Counted from the stretch's first letter, positions 1 through 8,920 are shown. The stretch is 64,000 nucleotides of DNA from Candidatus Gallacutalibacter stercoravium (GCA_018716975.1 DVJE01000030.1:1-64000), one strand, 5' to 3'. Program-made: numbers and translations. The notes: generated by a model not told the origin, from the letters alone.

Positions 1-237
1 AAATATTGTATCAAAACACCTTCCGGTGTTCTAACCATACCTTAAAGCGTCTTAGCTCTTTGTACGCTTAGCTTCGACAGTTTAGTCTGTCACTCTCGTT
101 CTCAGCTTCCATTCTCATTTCCGCCTCGAACTATTCTTTAGAATTTCGGGTCTCGCTTTCGCTCTTCCTTACTCTCTTGTGTTGTTTAATTTTCAAGGTC
201 CTGTGCGCTTCGGATGTTCTCATCAGGAAGCTTTTGT
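1..237 (-). other. probable rRNA operon leader (partial, leaves window)
   Basis: No open frame is convincing here. Read leftward, the stretch begins just after a strong promoter and carries an 'ACCTTGAAAATTAAAC' segment (around 184-200 on the complementary strand), a kind of sequence often found in clostridial rRNA leaders and spacers. It also has small hairpins: GACAG/CTGTC arms at 76-80 and 87-91, and AACACC/GGTGTT arms at 15-20 and 25-30. I infer the leader of an rRNA (or tRNA/rRNA) operon whose first gene lies left of base 1. No 16S 5' end is visible inside the window, so this remains an inference. Confidence 0.4.
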
Positions 238-266
238 ATTTTATCATATCAATTTCAGTTTGTCAA
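238..266 (-). promoter_or_regulatory. strong sigma-70 type promoter reading leftward
   Basis: Complement of 261-266 is a perfect -35 (TTGACA). A 17-nt spacer follows, then TAAAAT (complement of 238-243) preceded by TGA, an extended -10. It drives the leader at 1-237. Strength and context fit a stable-RNA promoter. Confidence 0.6.
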
Positions 267-508
267 GACTTTTGTTGATAAATAAAATATTTTGTATCTT
301 TTGCTTACCCGCTGTTTTCCGACAGCTTTGTTATTCTATCATGGTCAGCGCTAAAAGTCAACGAAAAAATGCAATTTTTTTCTGATTCAGATGAAACAGA
401 TAGAAATTTAGCTTTTCTTACGAATAAATTAGATATCTTCTTCCTTTTCCTTCTGGTTTTGGTATGCTATCATCTATTATTATAGTATTTCAAGGCAGGA
501 GGAAATTT

Positions 509-1504
509 ATGCAAACAATGCAAAGCCAGACAATGCGCAATCAAATATTACAGTCTTTACGGGCAAGCGACCAATATCTTTCGGGGGAACAGCTAAGCAG
601 GCAGTTCCAGGTAACCCGCTCTGCGGTGTGGAAAGCCATTCAGTCTTTACGTGAAGAAGGCTATCAAATTGAATCTGTCACCAACCGTGGTTACCGGTTG
701 CTCTCTTTGCCGGATCGGTTATTGCCGGTTGAAATACAGCAGGGGCTACAAACCCAACAATTGGGCGGTCAAATTATTTATTGTGAAAGCGTAAATTCCA
801 CCAACGAAAAAGCTAAGCTAGTGGCGGCAGAAGGAGCTACGCACGGCACAGTAATCGTGGCTGAAAAGCAAACAAGCGGCAAAGGACGTTTGGGCAGGGT
901 TTGGTCCTCTCCTGCTTCGCAAGGAATTTGGATGTCTATTTTATTAAAGCCCGATATCCTGCCAAAAGATATTGCCACTATTACATTAATCACTGGGCTT
1001 GCAGTATGTCGCGCTATCAACAGCATTTGCGACTGCAAGGCACAAATCAAATGGCCAAACGATATTATTATTGGCACTCGCAAAGTCTGCGGTATTTTAA
1101 CTGAACTAGCAGCGGAAGCTGAGCGGGTCAATTATGTAGTTGCCGGCATTGGCATTAATGTTAACAACACTTCTTTTCCGGCAGCCCTCACTAAAAAGGC
1201 AACCTCGCTACGCATGGAATTTGGAAAAAGCTTTTCACGTGTTGCATTGGTGCAAGCCGTACTACAGGAGCTAGAACCCATATATAATCGTTTTGTTGCT
1301 ACCCTGTCGTTTCAAGATTTTGATGCTTACAAAGAGAAATGTGCAACTTTAGGCAGAAAAGTAACTTTGGTGCAAAACCAATTGGAGCTACACGGAACGG
1401 CAGTGGATCTTACCCCTACCGGAGAATTGATTGTTCGGTTAGAAGATGGAAAAAATATTACAGTAAATTCCGGTGAAGTGTTAGTACAGGGAATATACGA
1501 ATAA
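509..1504 (+). CDS. birA: biotin-[acetyl-CoA-carboxylase] ligase / biotin repressor
   Basis: Bifunctional biotin protein ligase: it makes biotinyl-AMP, transfers biotin to carrier proteins and, through its DNA-binding domain, can repress biotin genes. Residues ~8-62 form a winged HTH (LSGEQLSRQFQVTRSAVWK). The catalytic domain shows the biotinyl-AMP loop GKGRLGRVW near residue 130 and the IKWPNDI motif near 190, followed by a C-terminal SH3-like segment. At 331 residues it has the usual length of Group II BirA. The ATG at 509 is chosen because AGGAGG lies 6 nt upstream; an in-frame ATG at 464 has no such site. It stands alone on the plus strand. A weak extended -10 (TGC-TATCAT, 465-473) lies 30 bp upstream. 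Function is near certain. Confidence 0.95.
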   Translation: MQTMQSQTMRNQILQSLRASDQYLSGEQLSRQFQVTRSAVWKAIQSLREEGYQIESVTNRGYRLLSLPDRLLPVEIQQGLQTQQLGGQIIYCESVNSTNEKAKLVAAEGATHGTVIVAEKQTSGKGRLGRVWSSPASQGIWMSILLKPDILPKDIATITLITGLAVCRAINSICDCKAQIKWPNDIIIGTRKVCGILTELAAEAERVNYVVAGIGINVNNTSFPAALTKKATSLRMEFGKSFSRVALVQAVLQELEPIYNRFVATLSFQDFDAYKEKCATLGRKVTLVQNQLELHGTAVDLTPTGELIVRLEDGKNITVNSGEVLVQGIYE

Positions 1505-1507
1505 TAA

Positions 1508-1567
1508 AAAAAGCAGCGTGGCCGTTATTCAGGCACATAATGTGCCGAAATGGTCAAGCTGCTTTTT
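1508..1567. terminator. bidirectional terminator between birA and the sugar transferase
   Basis: Outer arms AAAAAGCAGC (1508-1517) and GCTGCTTTTT (1558-1567) enclose a second perfect hairpin GGCACA-TAA-TGTGCC (1532-1546). The A/T flanks give a T-run in both directions. The right arm overlaps the last codons of the convergent minus-strand gene, so the two genes share one terminator. Confidence 0.8.
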
Positions 1568-2252
1568 CAGATCGGCGAAATACCGCCGTTATCGTATGAA
1601 TCATTAAAGAAAAGTCATAACCTATGCCGAACCGGCTTAGATATTCTAAATTATATCGCATTTTTTGGGGCAATATCGTGTTTAAATAAACTGTGTCTGG
1701 ATCTCCCTGTTTTAAAAGTTCATCTTCATCCTTAAATTGGATACTGGCCAGCGAAGTAATGCCTGCAGGCAGCAACAGCGTCGCTTTCATCTCATCCGTA
1801 TAGCGTTCTACATATCGGGGAACCTCGGGGCGCGCCCCAACGAAAGTCATATCCCCTGTAAGCACATTTAGCAACTGTGGGAGCTCGTCCAAACGCAGCC
1901 CCCGCATTTTTTTGCCCACCCGGGTTATACGGGGATCGTGATCCACCGTAACCTGGGTTCCCATCTGCTCTGCCTTGTCCACCATCGTTCGAAATTTAAA
2001 AATGCGAAAGCGTTTTCCATATTGGGTTACGCGCTCTTGGCGAAAGAAAACAGGCCCTGGAGAATCCAATCGGACACATAGCGCCAATATACATAAAACT
2101 GGGGAACAAATAATCAGTAGCACCAAGGCGATAAATATATCTACAACACGTTTACAAAACAGCGCACAACGCTTTTTTGCTAAGATTTCATAATATGGGC
2201 GCACTGCATCATTGCGCATAAACACCGGCAATTTTTCCCAGTTTCGCAGCAT
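1554..2252 (-). CDS. small polyprenyl-phosphate sugar-1-phosphate transferase
   Basis: Bacterial sugar transferase family (Bac_transf), monotopic phosphoglycosyl transferase. It moves a sugar-1-phosphate from a UDP-sugar to undecaprenyl phosphate and so starts a glycan on the inner membrane face. This is the short PglC-like form: 232 residues, one hydrophobic hairpin at ~38-62, then FRIFKFRTM near 85, RITRVGKKMRGLRLDELPQL near 105-125 and GARPEVP near 137. The catalytic Asp-Glu pair sits in LDELPQ. ATG with GGGG 6-7 nt upstream. It is the last gene of the polysaccharide locus and shares a terminator with birA. Substrate cannot be read from sequence. The C-terminal ~60 residues diverge from the two longer paralogues in this window, so it probably initiates a different glycan or accepts a different sugar. 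Confidence 0.88.
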   Translation of the reverse strand: MLRNWEKLPVFMRNDAVRPYYEILAKKRCALFCKRVVDIFIALVLLIICSPVLCILALCVRLDSPGPVFFRQERVTQYGKRFRIFKFRTMVDKAEQMGTQVTVDHDPRITRVGKKMRGLRLDELPQLLNVLTGDMTFVGARPEVPRYVERYTDEMKATLLLPAGITSLASIQFKDEDELLKQGDPDTVYLNTILPQKMRYNLEYLSRFGIGYDFSLMIHTITAVFRRSEKAA

Positions 2253-2303
2253 CGTTTCCCCCTATCATGTCAATTAGATGCAAAGTATTGATTTATAAGA
2301 CAA

Positions 2304-2519
2304 TCAATCGTTTTTTTCACTTTCCGCATCCTGGAATTCTTCTTTTCTTTTTTCTTCTATCGCAAATTTTTGTGTTAAGGTGCGCACTTTCGTGTCAAGC
2401 TGAAATATCCGAATAGTCATTAAGAATATTTTTACGATCAGTACAAAGATAACCACCAGGAAGATAAAATTAACTGTGGAATAAATGCCCAGAAGCGAAC
2501 TACAAAAATCAGCATCTAC
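2304..2519 (-). pseudogene. C-terminal remnant of a DUF2304 membrane protein
   Basis: Translating the complement of 2519-2304 gives 71 codons up to TGA with no usable start: a stop codon directly precedes the first codon. The peptide holds LGIYSTVNFIFLVVIF, a long hydrophobic segment, then IRIFQLDTKVRTLTQKFA and a charged tail. That is the layout of the C-terminal half of DUF2304, small membrane proteins that sit beside GT2 glycosyltransferases in polysaccharide loci. The N-terminal half would fall inside the neighbouring glycosyltransferase and is absent, so this is most likely a deletion remnant rather than an active gene. A non-standard start cannot be fully excluded. Confidence 0.6.
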
Positions 2520-2552
2520 TCATAAAAAACTATTCTTTGGCTCAACATACAA

Positions 2553-4631
2553 CTACCGAATGGCATAGTCTGAGCGCTCCAACGAAAAATTGGGATTGTA
2601 ATACGGATCGCCTTTGTCCATAAAGTCCCGCCAACGCTGGCAGAATAATTTGGCATCCTTGTCTTGCTCCGTTTTGCCATCCCGGCGTTTTAACTCGCCC
2701 TCATACCTCTTAGGCTCAAAATGATACAACTGTGCAAACGGCGTAAAAACCACCAGTTTACCTTCTCTGCTGGCCCGTAAACAATAATCGGCGTCATAAT
2801 AATCCTTTTCATATTGTTCATCAAAACCGCCAAGGTCTTCAAAGCAAGATTTACGCACCATCATACATGCCCCTGAAACTGCGCTCATATCCTGTGCATA
2901 CCACAATTTGCCCATATAACCCAAGTTATCTTTGCTCTGCCGGTAATGTACCGAACCCACCGTATGGTTCATGCCTACCACTAAGCCGGCGCTTTGAATC
3001 GTGTTATCGGGATAATAAAGCTTTCCTCCTACTGCGCCAACATCCTCGCGCTGAGCATACATGAGCAATTCTTCTATCCAATCCGCATTAATTGCTTGAA
3101 TATCACTGTGCAGAAACAACAGATACTCCCCTGTTGCAAAACTTGCACCAAAGTTATTCACCGCCGCCGCTTGATAAGGCTTATCCCATGTTACAACACG
3201 CACCTGCGCTTTTGAGGCCAAAATTTTATAATATTCTTGGGTCTCTTTTTTCTTACTCCCATTTTCCACTACAATAATTTCAAAGTTATGGTATGAAGAC
3301 TTCTCGCAAATAGTAAAAATACAGCGAGATAAATCATCCACTCGATCCCTGTTGGGAATAATAATCGATATAAACGGTTGCCCTTTTAACTCATAATCCA
3401 CTTTATACACAGAGGTTAACTTTTTGGCCTCTCTAGCGCTACCCGGCAGCCCCACACGTTTTAAATGGGCGTTGATGGCCTTAATAGCCGATGTGATGCA
3501 ATAGGGCTTCGCACTGATATCGCTGGCCACCGAACCGGGATGATTGCGCCAATAGTACAGCACCCGAGGGATGTGCACAATATGCTTTGCTTTCTCAGTA
3601 AGACGCAGGATAATGTCGAAATCTTGGCTGCCGTCATACTCGCTGCTAAACCAGCCAGCTTCGTCCAGCAAACGGCGGCTAAACACGCTGAAATGGCAGA
3701 TATAATTATTCGCCCGCAAATTGTCAATGGCAAAATCCGGCTTAAAATGAATGGTAATGGGGTTAGAAATATCTCCGATAAATGTCATCTCATCGGTATA
3801 GATAAAATCGGCATCCTGCTCAATAATCGCTTTCATGTCCTCAAACAGCACTGAGGGATGTAACAGATCATCGTGATCAAACAGAGCGATATAATCCCCA
3901 GTAGCCATACGGATACAGGCGTTGGTATTGCCCGCAATTCCCTCATTTTTTTCTAACTTCTGGTAACGAATACGCCCATCTTGTGCAGCATACTCCTGCG
4001 CCAGTTTGCCCACTTCTTCGTGGGCGGCATCGCTACCGTCCGCCAAACAAAGCTCCCAGTTGGGGTAACTCTGGTTAACAACCGATTCAATCATCTCTTT
4101 TAGAAAATTTAAAGGCGTATTATATAACGGCACCAAGATGCTGAAGGTAACCTTTCTAGGAAATACCGTCGCACGCTCCCGGGCAAGTTCTTCCTCGTTG
4201 GGTGTATTGCGCTTTACATACTCTTTTGCACTGTTTTGTTGAGACAACAACCGCCGGGCCTTAAAAAAGGTGGCGCGCAGCCCATTCTTTTTTAGGCTGC
4301 GCAGCCCTTTTAAAAACAGCGCTGTAACACGCGTAGAATGAAAAACACGCTTAACCCACCCTACTATTGCACGAAAAGGTTTGGTTATCCGCCAAGACGA
4401 AGAGTGAAGCACCTTATCATAACTGTCAGTCAATTGCTTATTGTCGCTTTTCAAACGATAATTTTTTCTCTCTAAAGAGGCTATACGCTCTTGGCAATAT
4501 TCTATTTCACGCTTCAAATCCTCATTTTTTGTTTTTAATTCCTCAATGATAGCCTGTTGGGCATTCTCTTGCATCGCATCGCCAATTTGGTTCTGTGAAG
4601 CCAAATCTTTCTGGCTTTCATACGGCTTCAT
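2553..4631 (-). CDS. two-domain family 2 glycosyltransferase with coiled-coil N-terminus
   Basis: Large GT2 enzyme of 692 residues, cytoplasmic face, likely extending or decorating the exported polysaccharide. Residues ~25-75 are a coiled coil ending in the S-S-S-W-R-I-T-K-P motif typical of polysaccharide-locus GT2 proteins. The first GT-A domain starts near 160 (SILVPLYN) and has the metal-binding FDHDD motif. The second starts near 425 (ISIIIPNRDR) and has FLHSD in the equivalent position. The ATG at 4631 is chosen because GGAGG stands 7 nt upstream; upstream in-frame ATGs lack one. The start lies 26 bp downstream of the ABC ATPase stop, suggesting co-transcription. Two catalytic domains suggest two linkages, as in rhamnan-type glycosyltransferases, but donor and acceptor are unknown. 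Confidence 0.85.
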   Translation of the reverse strand: MKPYESQKDLASQNQIGDAMQENAQQAIIEELKTKNEDLKREIEYCQERIASLERKNYRLKSDNKQLTDSYDKVLHSSSWRITKPFRAIVGWVKRVFHSTRVTALFLKGLRSLKKNGLRATFFKARRLLSQQNSAKEYVKRNTPNEEELARERATVFPRKVTFSILVPLYNTPLNFLKEMIESVVNQSYPNWELCLADGSDAAHEEVGKLAQEYAAQDGRIRYQKLEKNEGIAGNTNACIRMATGDYIALFDHDDLLHPSVLFEDMKAIIEQDADFIYTDEMTFIGDISNPITIHFKPDFAIDNLRANNYICHFSVFSRRLLDEAGWFSSEYDGSQDFDIILRLTEKAKHIVHIPRVLYYWRNHPGSVASDISAKPYCITSAIKAINAHLKRVGLPGSAREAKKLTSVYKVDYELKGQPFISIIIPNRDRVDDLSRCIFTICEKSSYHNFEIIVVENGSKKKETQEYYKILASKAQVRVVTWDKPYQAAAVNNFGASFATGEYLLFLHSDIQAINADWIEELLMYAQREDVGAVGGKLYYPDNTIQSAGLVVGMNHTVGSVHYRQSKDNLGYMGKLWYAQDMSAVSGACMMVRKSCFEDLGGFDEQYEKDYYDADYCLRASREGKLVVFTPFAQLYHFEPKRYEGELKRRDGKTEQDKDAKLFCQRWRDFMDKGDPYYNPNFSLERSDYAIR

Positions 4632-4656
4632 GAAGTAACCTCCCTGCATCAATTGA

Positions 4657-5388
4657 TCAGCGCATGGATTTATACGCTTCACATACTGAATTCGTATCGC
4701 CTAACATCCGTACTGTGCCGTGTTCCAGCCACATTACATGCTTGCATAAACGCTCTACCTGCTCCAGAGAATGAGAAACCAAAAGCACGGTTGTACCGCC
4801 TTGCATTAACTCTTGAATACGCTTCTCACATTTTTCCTGAAACAAAAAATCCCCTACCGACAGTATTTCATCAACAATCAATATATCTGGCTTTGTTATC
4901 GTTGCAATGGCAAAGGCCAACCGCGCCACCATACCGGATGAAAAATTTTTGATGGCGACGTCCACAAAATCCTGCAACTCTGAAAACTCAATGATTTCAT
5001 CAAATTTTTCGCGCATCTGTGCCTTGGAATACCCCAGCACCGAACCGTTTAAAAATACATTTTCCCGCGCGGTTAAATCCATATCAAAGCCAGCACCCAG
5101 TTCGATTAATGGAGAAATGGTACCGTAGGTTTTCACTTCCCCTTTTGTTGGCTTTAAAATGCCAGAAATGACTTTAAGCAGGGTGCTTTTTCCAGAACCG
5201 TTAAGCCCCACAATGCCAAACACATCCCCCTGCTCTACCGTTAAGCTTACATCTTTGAGCGCAAAAAACTCTTCAAAAAAAAGCTGGCGCTTCACCAAGC
5301 GGATTAGATACTCTTTGATGCTATCCACTTTTTCTTTTGACATATTAAACCGCATTGTTACATCGCGGACTTCAATTGCGTTGGCCAA
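4657..5388 (-). CDS. polysaccharide ABC exporter, ATP-binding subunit (Wzt/TagH type)
   Basis: ATPase that powers export of lipid-linked polysaccharide with the adjacent permease. Visible motifs are Walker A (GLNGSGKST) near residue 55, a signature FSSGM near 150, Walker B (ILIVDEIL) near 170 and the switch histidine in LLVSHSLEQ near 203. The insertion S-V-G-D-F-L-F-Q-E-K after Walker B is characteristic of the Wzt/TagH subgroup. At 243 residues it lacks the C-terminal carbohydrate-binding domain of long Wzt proteins, so the exporter probably does not read a terminal cap. Start: TTG at 5388 preceded by GGAGG 8 nt away. A GTG at 5403 is the alternative, but it overlaps that ribosome site. Confidence 0.92.
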   Translation of the reverse strand: MANAIEVRDVTMRFNMSKEKVDSIKEYLIRLVKRQLFFEEFFALKDVSLTVEQGDVFGIVGLNGSGKSTLLKVISGILKPTKGEVKTYGTISPLIELGAGFDMDLTARENVFLNGSVLGYSKAQMREKFDEIIEFSELQDFVDVAIKNFSSGMVARLAFAIATITKPDILIVDEILSVGDFLFQEKCEKRIQELMQGGTTVLLVSHSLEQVERLCKHVMWLEHGTVRMLGDTNSVCEAYKSMR

Positions 5389-5429
5389 TCCTTTCCCCTC
5401 CACCGTTTCTGCTATAGCCCGTGCGGCAG

Positions 5430-6284
5430 TTAAATATATAAAATAAACCGATCCTGCTTTACTTTAAAAAGCAACAGGCCCAACACCAAAAACAGCAGGC
5501 TAAACCCCAAACAAATGAGGTTAAGGTCCCAGCCGGGCAAAGTATCATACATCACCAAGTTGCGAAAGTATTGCACATAATAGTACATAGGATTGCATTC
5601 TACAATCCGCAGCACCCAACTACCCTGCAGCATAGACTCAGGATAAATGATGGGCGTCAAATACATCCAAGCCATTGTAGCCACGGAATAAAGATGCCCC
5701 ATATCGCGGAAAAATACATTGATAGCCGCCAACATTAGCCCCAAGCCCAGGCTAAACAGCAGTGTGTACAGCATAGGCACAAAAAATAGCAATGCGCTCC
5801 AACCAATGTGCAATGCATCCGGTGTGCCTATCCACCCCAGTTTGGTAATCACCAGCATCAAAACCAGCGCAATGGCAGAAAACAGCATGTTCACAAATGA
5901 GAACATTACCTTTTCTAACGGAAAGATGTATTTGGGAATATAAACCTTTTTTATTAAAGCGCTGTTGTTGATAACCGATGTCATCGCCGCCGTTGTGGCT
6001 TCTGTCATAAAGTTAAATATCAAAGAGCCGGTTAAGTAGTAAATTACAAAATTCTCAATGGCAAATTTAAAAAAATTCTGAAACACCGCCGTAATAACAA
6101 AAGCCATCAACAATGGATTTAACACGCTCCAAGCCAACCCCAATACCGATCGCCGGTATTTTACCTTTAAATCCCGCGTAATCAGGTTAGCTAACAAAAA
6201 GCGGTATTTCATAAAGGTTTGTACATAACCCTTCAATCTAAATTCCCCTTCACCAATTCTAAATCGGCCTTTTTCTTGCAACAC
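5430..6284 (-). CDS. polysaccharide ABC exporter permease (Wzm/TagG type)
   Basis: ABC-2 family membrane subunit, about six transmembrane segments, partner of the ATPase 41 bp downstream. The cytoplasmic N-terminus carries LITRDLKVKYRRSVLGLAW, the hallmark of Wzm/TagG permeases, followed by hydrophobic spans from ~45 onward; TPIIYP near 210 and the terminal FKVKQDRF complete the pattern. Length is about 284 residues from the GTG at 6284. A TTG at 6236 with GGGG upstream is also possible, so the start is uncertain by about 16 codons. With the ATPase it forms a system that moves a finished undecaprenyl-linked chain to the outer face. Confidence 0.9.
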   Translation of the reverse strand: MLQEKGRFRIGEGEFRLKGYVQTFMKYRFLLANLITRDLKVKYRRSVLGLAWSVLNPLLMAFVITAVFQNFFKFAIENFVIYYLTGSLIFNFMTEATTAAMTSVINNSALIKKVYIPKYIFPLEKVMFSFVNMLFSAIALVLMLVITKLGWIGTPDALHIGWSALLFFVPMLYTLLFSLGLGLMLAAINVFFRDMGHLYSVATMAWMYLTPIIYPESMLQGSWVLRIVECNPMYYYVQYFRNLVMYDTLPGWDLNLICLGFSLLFLVLGLLLFKVKQDRFILYI

Positions 6285-6313
6285 AGACCGCCACCCTGTT
6301 TATCCAATCGCTT

Positions 6314-6877
6314 TTAGATCGAAAACGGGCTGGTAAAATCTTTTAAGCAGGGGTTTTTCTTATCTTTTTCGCTCAGCAGCACATCCACACCCTCCTGCAG
6401 GGGCCAGCGCACAGCGATAGAGGGATCATTCCACAAAATGCCGCCTTCGTCGCTGGGATCATAAAAGCGCGTGCACTTATAAACAAACTCGGCAGAATCA
6501 CTCATCACATAAAAACCGTGGGCAAACCCCTCGGGCACATAAAATTGGCGCTTATTCTCCGCGCTGAGGGTTACGCCGTACCATTGACCATAGGTTTTGC
6601 TGCCCACGCGCAGATCCACCGCCACGTCAAATACCTCTCCCGCTACGGCACGCACCAACTTGCCCTGGGGATTCTTTTTTTGAAAATGCAGCCCACGCAA
6701 CACGCCTTTGCGGGATTTGGATTGATTATCCTGCACAAAGGTCATGGGCAAGCCTGCCGCCTTAAAATCCTCATAATGATAGGTTTCCATAAAATAACCG
6801 CGGTTGTCGCCAAACACAGTGGGCTCTATCACAACAAGCCCTTCTATCCCTGTTTGGATAAAACGAAATTGACCCAT
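6314..6877 (-). CDS. rfbC: dTDP-4-dehydrorhamnose 3,5-epimerase
   Basis: RmlC, third enzyme of dTDP-L-rhamnose synthesis: double epimerisation of dTDP-4-keto-6-deoxyglucose. It is a cupin of 187 residues. Conserved stretches are FGDNRGYFMETY near 22-33, VQDNQSKSRKGVLRGLHFQ near 48-66 (with the catalytic base His in GLHFQ), KLVRAVAGEVFDVAVDLR and the FYVPEGFAHGFYV loop near 113. It lies 60 bp downstream of rfbB in the order rfbA-rfbD-rfbB-rfbC. All four genes of the pathway are present within 3.5 kb, so the locus certainly makes dTDP-L-rhamnose. Confidence 0.96.
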   Translation of the reverse strand: MGQFRFIQTGIEGLVVIEPTVFGDNRGYFMETYHYEDFKAAGLPMTFVQDNQSKSRKGVLRGLHFQKKNPQGKLVRAVAGEVFDVAVDLRVGSKTYGQWYGVTLSAENKRQFYVPEGFAHGFYVMSDSAEFVYKCTRFYDPSDEGGILWNDPSIAVRWPLQEGVDVLLSEKDKKNPCLKDFTSPFSI

Positions 6878-6937
6878 ACTAACGCCCTTTCTTTCCTTGA
6901 TACGTCTTCACACAACGCACACAAAGGCTACATGTTT

Positions 6938-7996
6938 TTATTTATTGCCATACATCTTTTGATAATACGATTGGTAAGCACCACTGGTCACATTCTTCAT
7001 CCAGTCTTGATGCTCCAAGTACCAAGCGATGGTTTTTTGAATGCCAACCTCAAAGGTGGTTTCGGGATACCAACCCAGGGCATCCTTAATTTTTTGCGGA
7101 TCGATGCCATAACGGCGATCGTGGCCTTTTCTATCTTCCACATGTTTGATAAGCTGAGCGCCAACCGTGCTATCCACATGCTCTTTTACATAATCCAAAA
7201 TAGTGTTGACAATCACAATATTGGGCCGTTCGTTGTGGCCGCCTACGTTATACACCTGCCCGGGCACGCCGCTGCGCACCACCATATCGATGGCTTTGCA
7301 GTGGTCTTCTACATACAGCCAATCGCGAACCTGCATACCGTCGCCATATACCGGCAGCTCACGGTGCTGCAACGTATTGTTAATCATCAAGGGGATCAAC
7401 TTTTCCGGGAACTGATAAGGCCCATAGTTGTTGGAACAACGGGTAATATTCACCGGCAGCTTAAAGGTATCGGCATAGGCTTTTACAAATAGATCGGCCG
7501 AAGCTTTACTGGAGGAATACGGGCTGTGGGGATCCAACGGCGTGGTTTCGGTAAAGAAACCGGTTTCCCCTAAAGAACCGTAAACCTCATCGGTAGAAAC
7601 CTGCAAAAACTTGCAGCCCTCCTTGTAAGCATCGTCGTCCACCGCCCATGCCTTTCTGGCGGCGTTGAGCAGGGTAACCGTGCCCAGCACGTTGGTTTTT
7701 ACAAAAATCTCCGGGTCCGAAATACTGCGATCCACATGGCTTTCGGCGGCAAAGTTCACCACGTAATCAATTTCTTCGCGGGCGAACAGCGCTTCTACCG
7801 CGGCCTTGTCGCAAATATCCGCCTGCACAAATGAATAGTTAGGGTTATGCTCTACCTCAGTCAGATTTTCCAAGTTGCCTGCATAAGTGAGCTTATCCAG
7901 ATTAATAATTTTAACATTCGGATACCTTCTCAGCATATAAAGAATAAAATTCGAGCCGATAAAGCCGGCGCCGCCTGTTACCAAATAGGTTTTCAT
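6938..7996 (-). CDS. rfbB: dTDP-glucose 4,6-dehydratase
   Basis: RmlB, second enzyme of dTDP-L-rhamnose synthesis: converts dTDP-glucose to dTDP-4-keto-6-deoxyglucose with tightly bound NAD+. Extended SDR fold; NAD motif TGGAGFIGSN at residues 7-16, catalytic region STDEVYGSLG near 133, and the YSSSK Tyr-x3-Lys pair near 163. RCSNNYGPYQFPEKLIPL near 190 and the RDWLYVEDHC stretch near 228 are diagnostic for RmlB over other sugar dehydratases. Length (352) is standard. The start overlaps the last bases of rfbD by 4 bp, which implies translational coupling. Confidence 0.97.
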   Translation of the reverse strand: MKTYLVTGGAGFIGSNFILYMLRRYPNVKIINLDKLTYAGNLENLTEVEHNPNYSFVQADICDKAAVEALFAREEIDYVVNFAAESHVDRSISDPEIFVKTNVLGTVTLLNAARKAWAVDDDAYKEGCKFLQVSTDEVYGSLGETGFFTETTPLDPHSPYSSSKASADLFVKAYADTFKLPVNITRCSNNYGPYQFPEKLIPLMINNTLQHRELPVYGDGMQVRDWLYVEDHCKAIDMVVRSGVPGQVYNVGGHNERPNIVIVNTILDYVKEHVDSTVGAQLIKHVEDRKGHDRRYGIDPQKIKDALGWYPETTFEVGIQKTIAWYLEHQDWMKNVTSGAYQSYYQKMYGNK

Positions 7997-8886
7997 GCCT
8001 TTTCTCCGCCTTCCATATTGTTAATATAACACTTTAATGCATCCTGCCAGGGGCGCATTTCATCCCCCACCGTGCAGCGCAACATCATGTGATCCAACGA
8101 GGAGTATGCCGGTCGTTTCACCACGGTTGGATATTCCTCGGTGGTGCAGGGCGAAACTGTGGCATTTACCCCCGCATATTCTACAATCTTGCAGGCAAAA
8201 TCATACCAGGAGCATTCCCCGCTTCCCGTACAATGGTACACGCCGTACTCCTGCGTTGCCGCCAGTTTCAAAATATGGTGCGCCAAATCTGCAGCATTGG
8301 TTGGATTTCCCCTTTGGTCGTTTACCACTGTGGCCGCGCCTTTCTCTTTGGCAACACGCAGTATGGTCTTTACAAAGTTGCGTCCTTCATAGCCATACAA
8401 CCAGGAGGTACGGACAATAAAGTAACGAGAGCAAAAATCTCGCACATATTGCTCGCCCAGCAACTTAGACTTTCCATATGCGCTTACCGGCGCGCACACA
8501 TCCCATTCGCCATAGGGGGTGTTGCCATCACCGGCAAAAACATAATCGGTAGAAACATGCACCAATTTTGCCCCGATTTGCTGTGCCGCCATCGCCAAAT
8601 TGCGCGCCCCCAGGGCGTTAACGCGAAAGGCAGTATCACGGTTGGATTCGCAGGCTTCTACATTTGTGTAGGCCGCGCAGTTTAAAATAAGAGAATAGCC
8701 GGCGCCGTCCACAAAACGGGCAACCGCCTGTTCGTCCGCAATATCCAGCTCGTCAATATCCACGCTTGTAACTTGGGCGTTTAAAAAGCAGGCAGGTATA
8801 TCGCCCAGCTCGCTTTTACCACACGCCAGCACGCGGGATATTTCTTTACCCAGCTGCCCATTGGCGCCGGTAACTAAAATCTTCAT
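7993..8886 (-). CDS. rfbD: dTDP-4-dehydrorhamnose reductase
   Basis: RmlD, final enzyme of the pathway: NAD(P)H-dependent reduction of dTDP-4-dehydro-L-rhamnose to dTDP-L-rhamnose. SDR-type Rossmann fold with TGANGQLGKE at the N-terminus, HVSTDYVFAGDG near 108 (catalytic Thr/Ser region) and the YGKSKLLGE Tyr-x3-Lys pair near 139. Start: ATG at 8886 with AAGGGG 8 nt upstream is preferred over a GTG two codons earlier. It overlaps rfbB by 4 bp and lies 34 bp after rfbA. Length of 297 residues is typical. Confidence 0.96.
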   Translation of the reverse strand: MKILVTGANGQLGKEISRVLACGKSELGDIPACFLNAQVTSVDIDELDIADEQAVARFVDGAGYSLILNCAAYTNVEACESNRDTAFRVNALGARNLAMAAQQIGAKLVHVSTDYVFAGDGNTPYGEWDVCAPVSAYGKSKLLGEQYVRDFCSRYFIVRTSWLYGYEGRNFVKTILRVAKEKGAATVVNDQRGNPTNAADLAHHILKLAATQEYGVYHCTGSGECSWYDFACKIVEYAGVNATVSPCTTEEYPTVVKRPAYSSLDHMMLRCTVGDEMRPWQDALKCYINNMEGGEKA

Positions 8887-8920
8887 ACACACAACCCCTT
8901 TTCTTTCCCAAACACTGGCA

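Noticed and set aside
2867..3854. Several plus-strand frames opposite the large GT2 gene
   Set aside because: All lie antisense to a certain coding region and have no ribosome sites or family features.
6518..7492. 324-codon plus-strand open frame opposite rfbC and rfbB
   Set aside because: It lies opposite two certain genes and has no ribosome site or family resemblance; a coding shadow.
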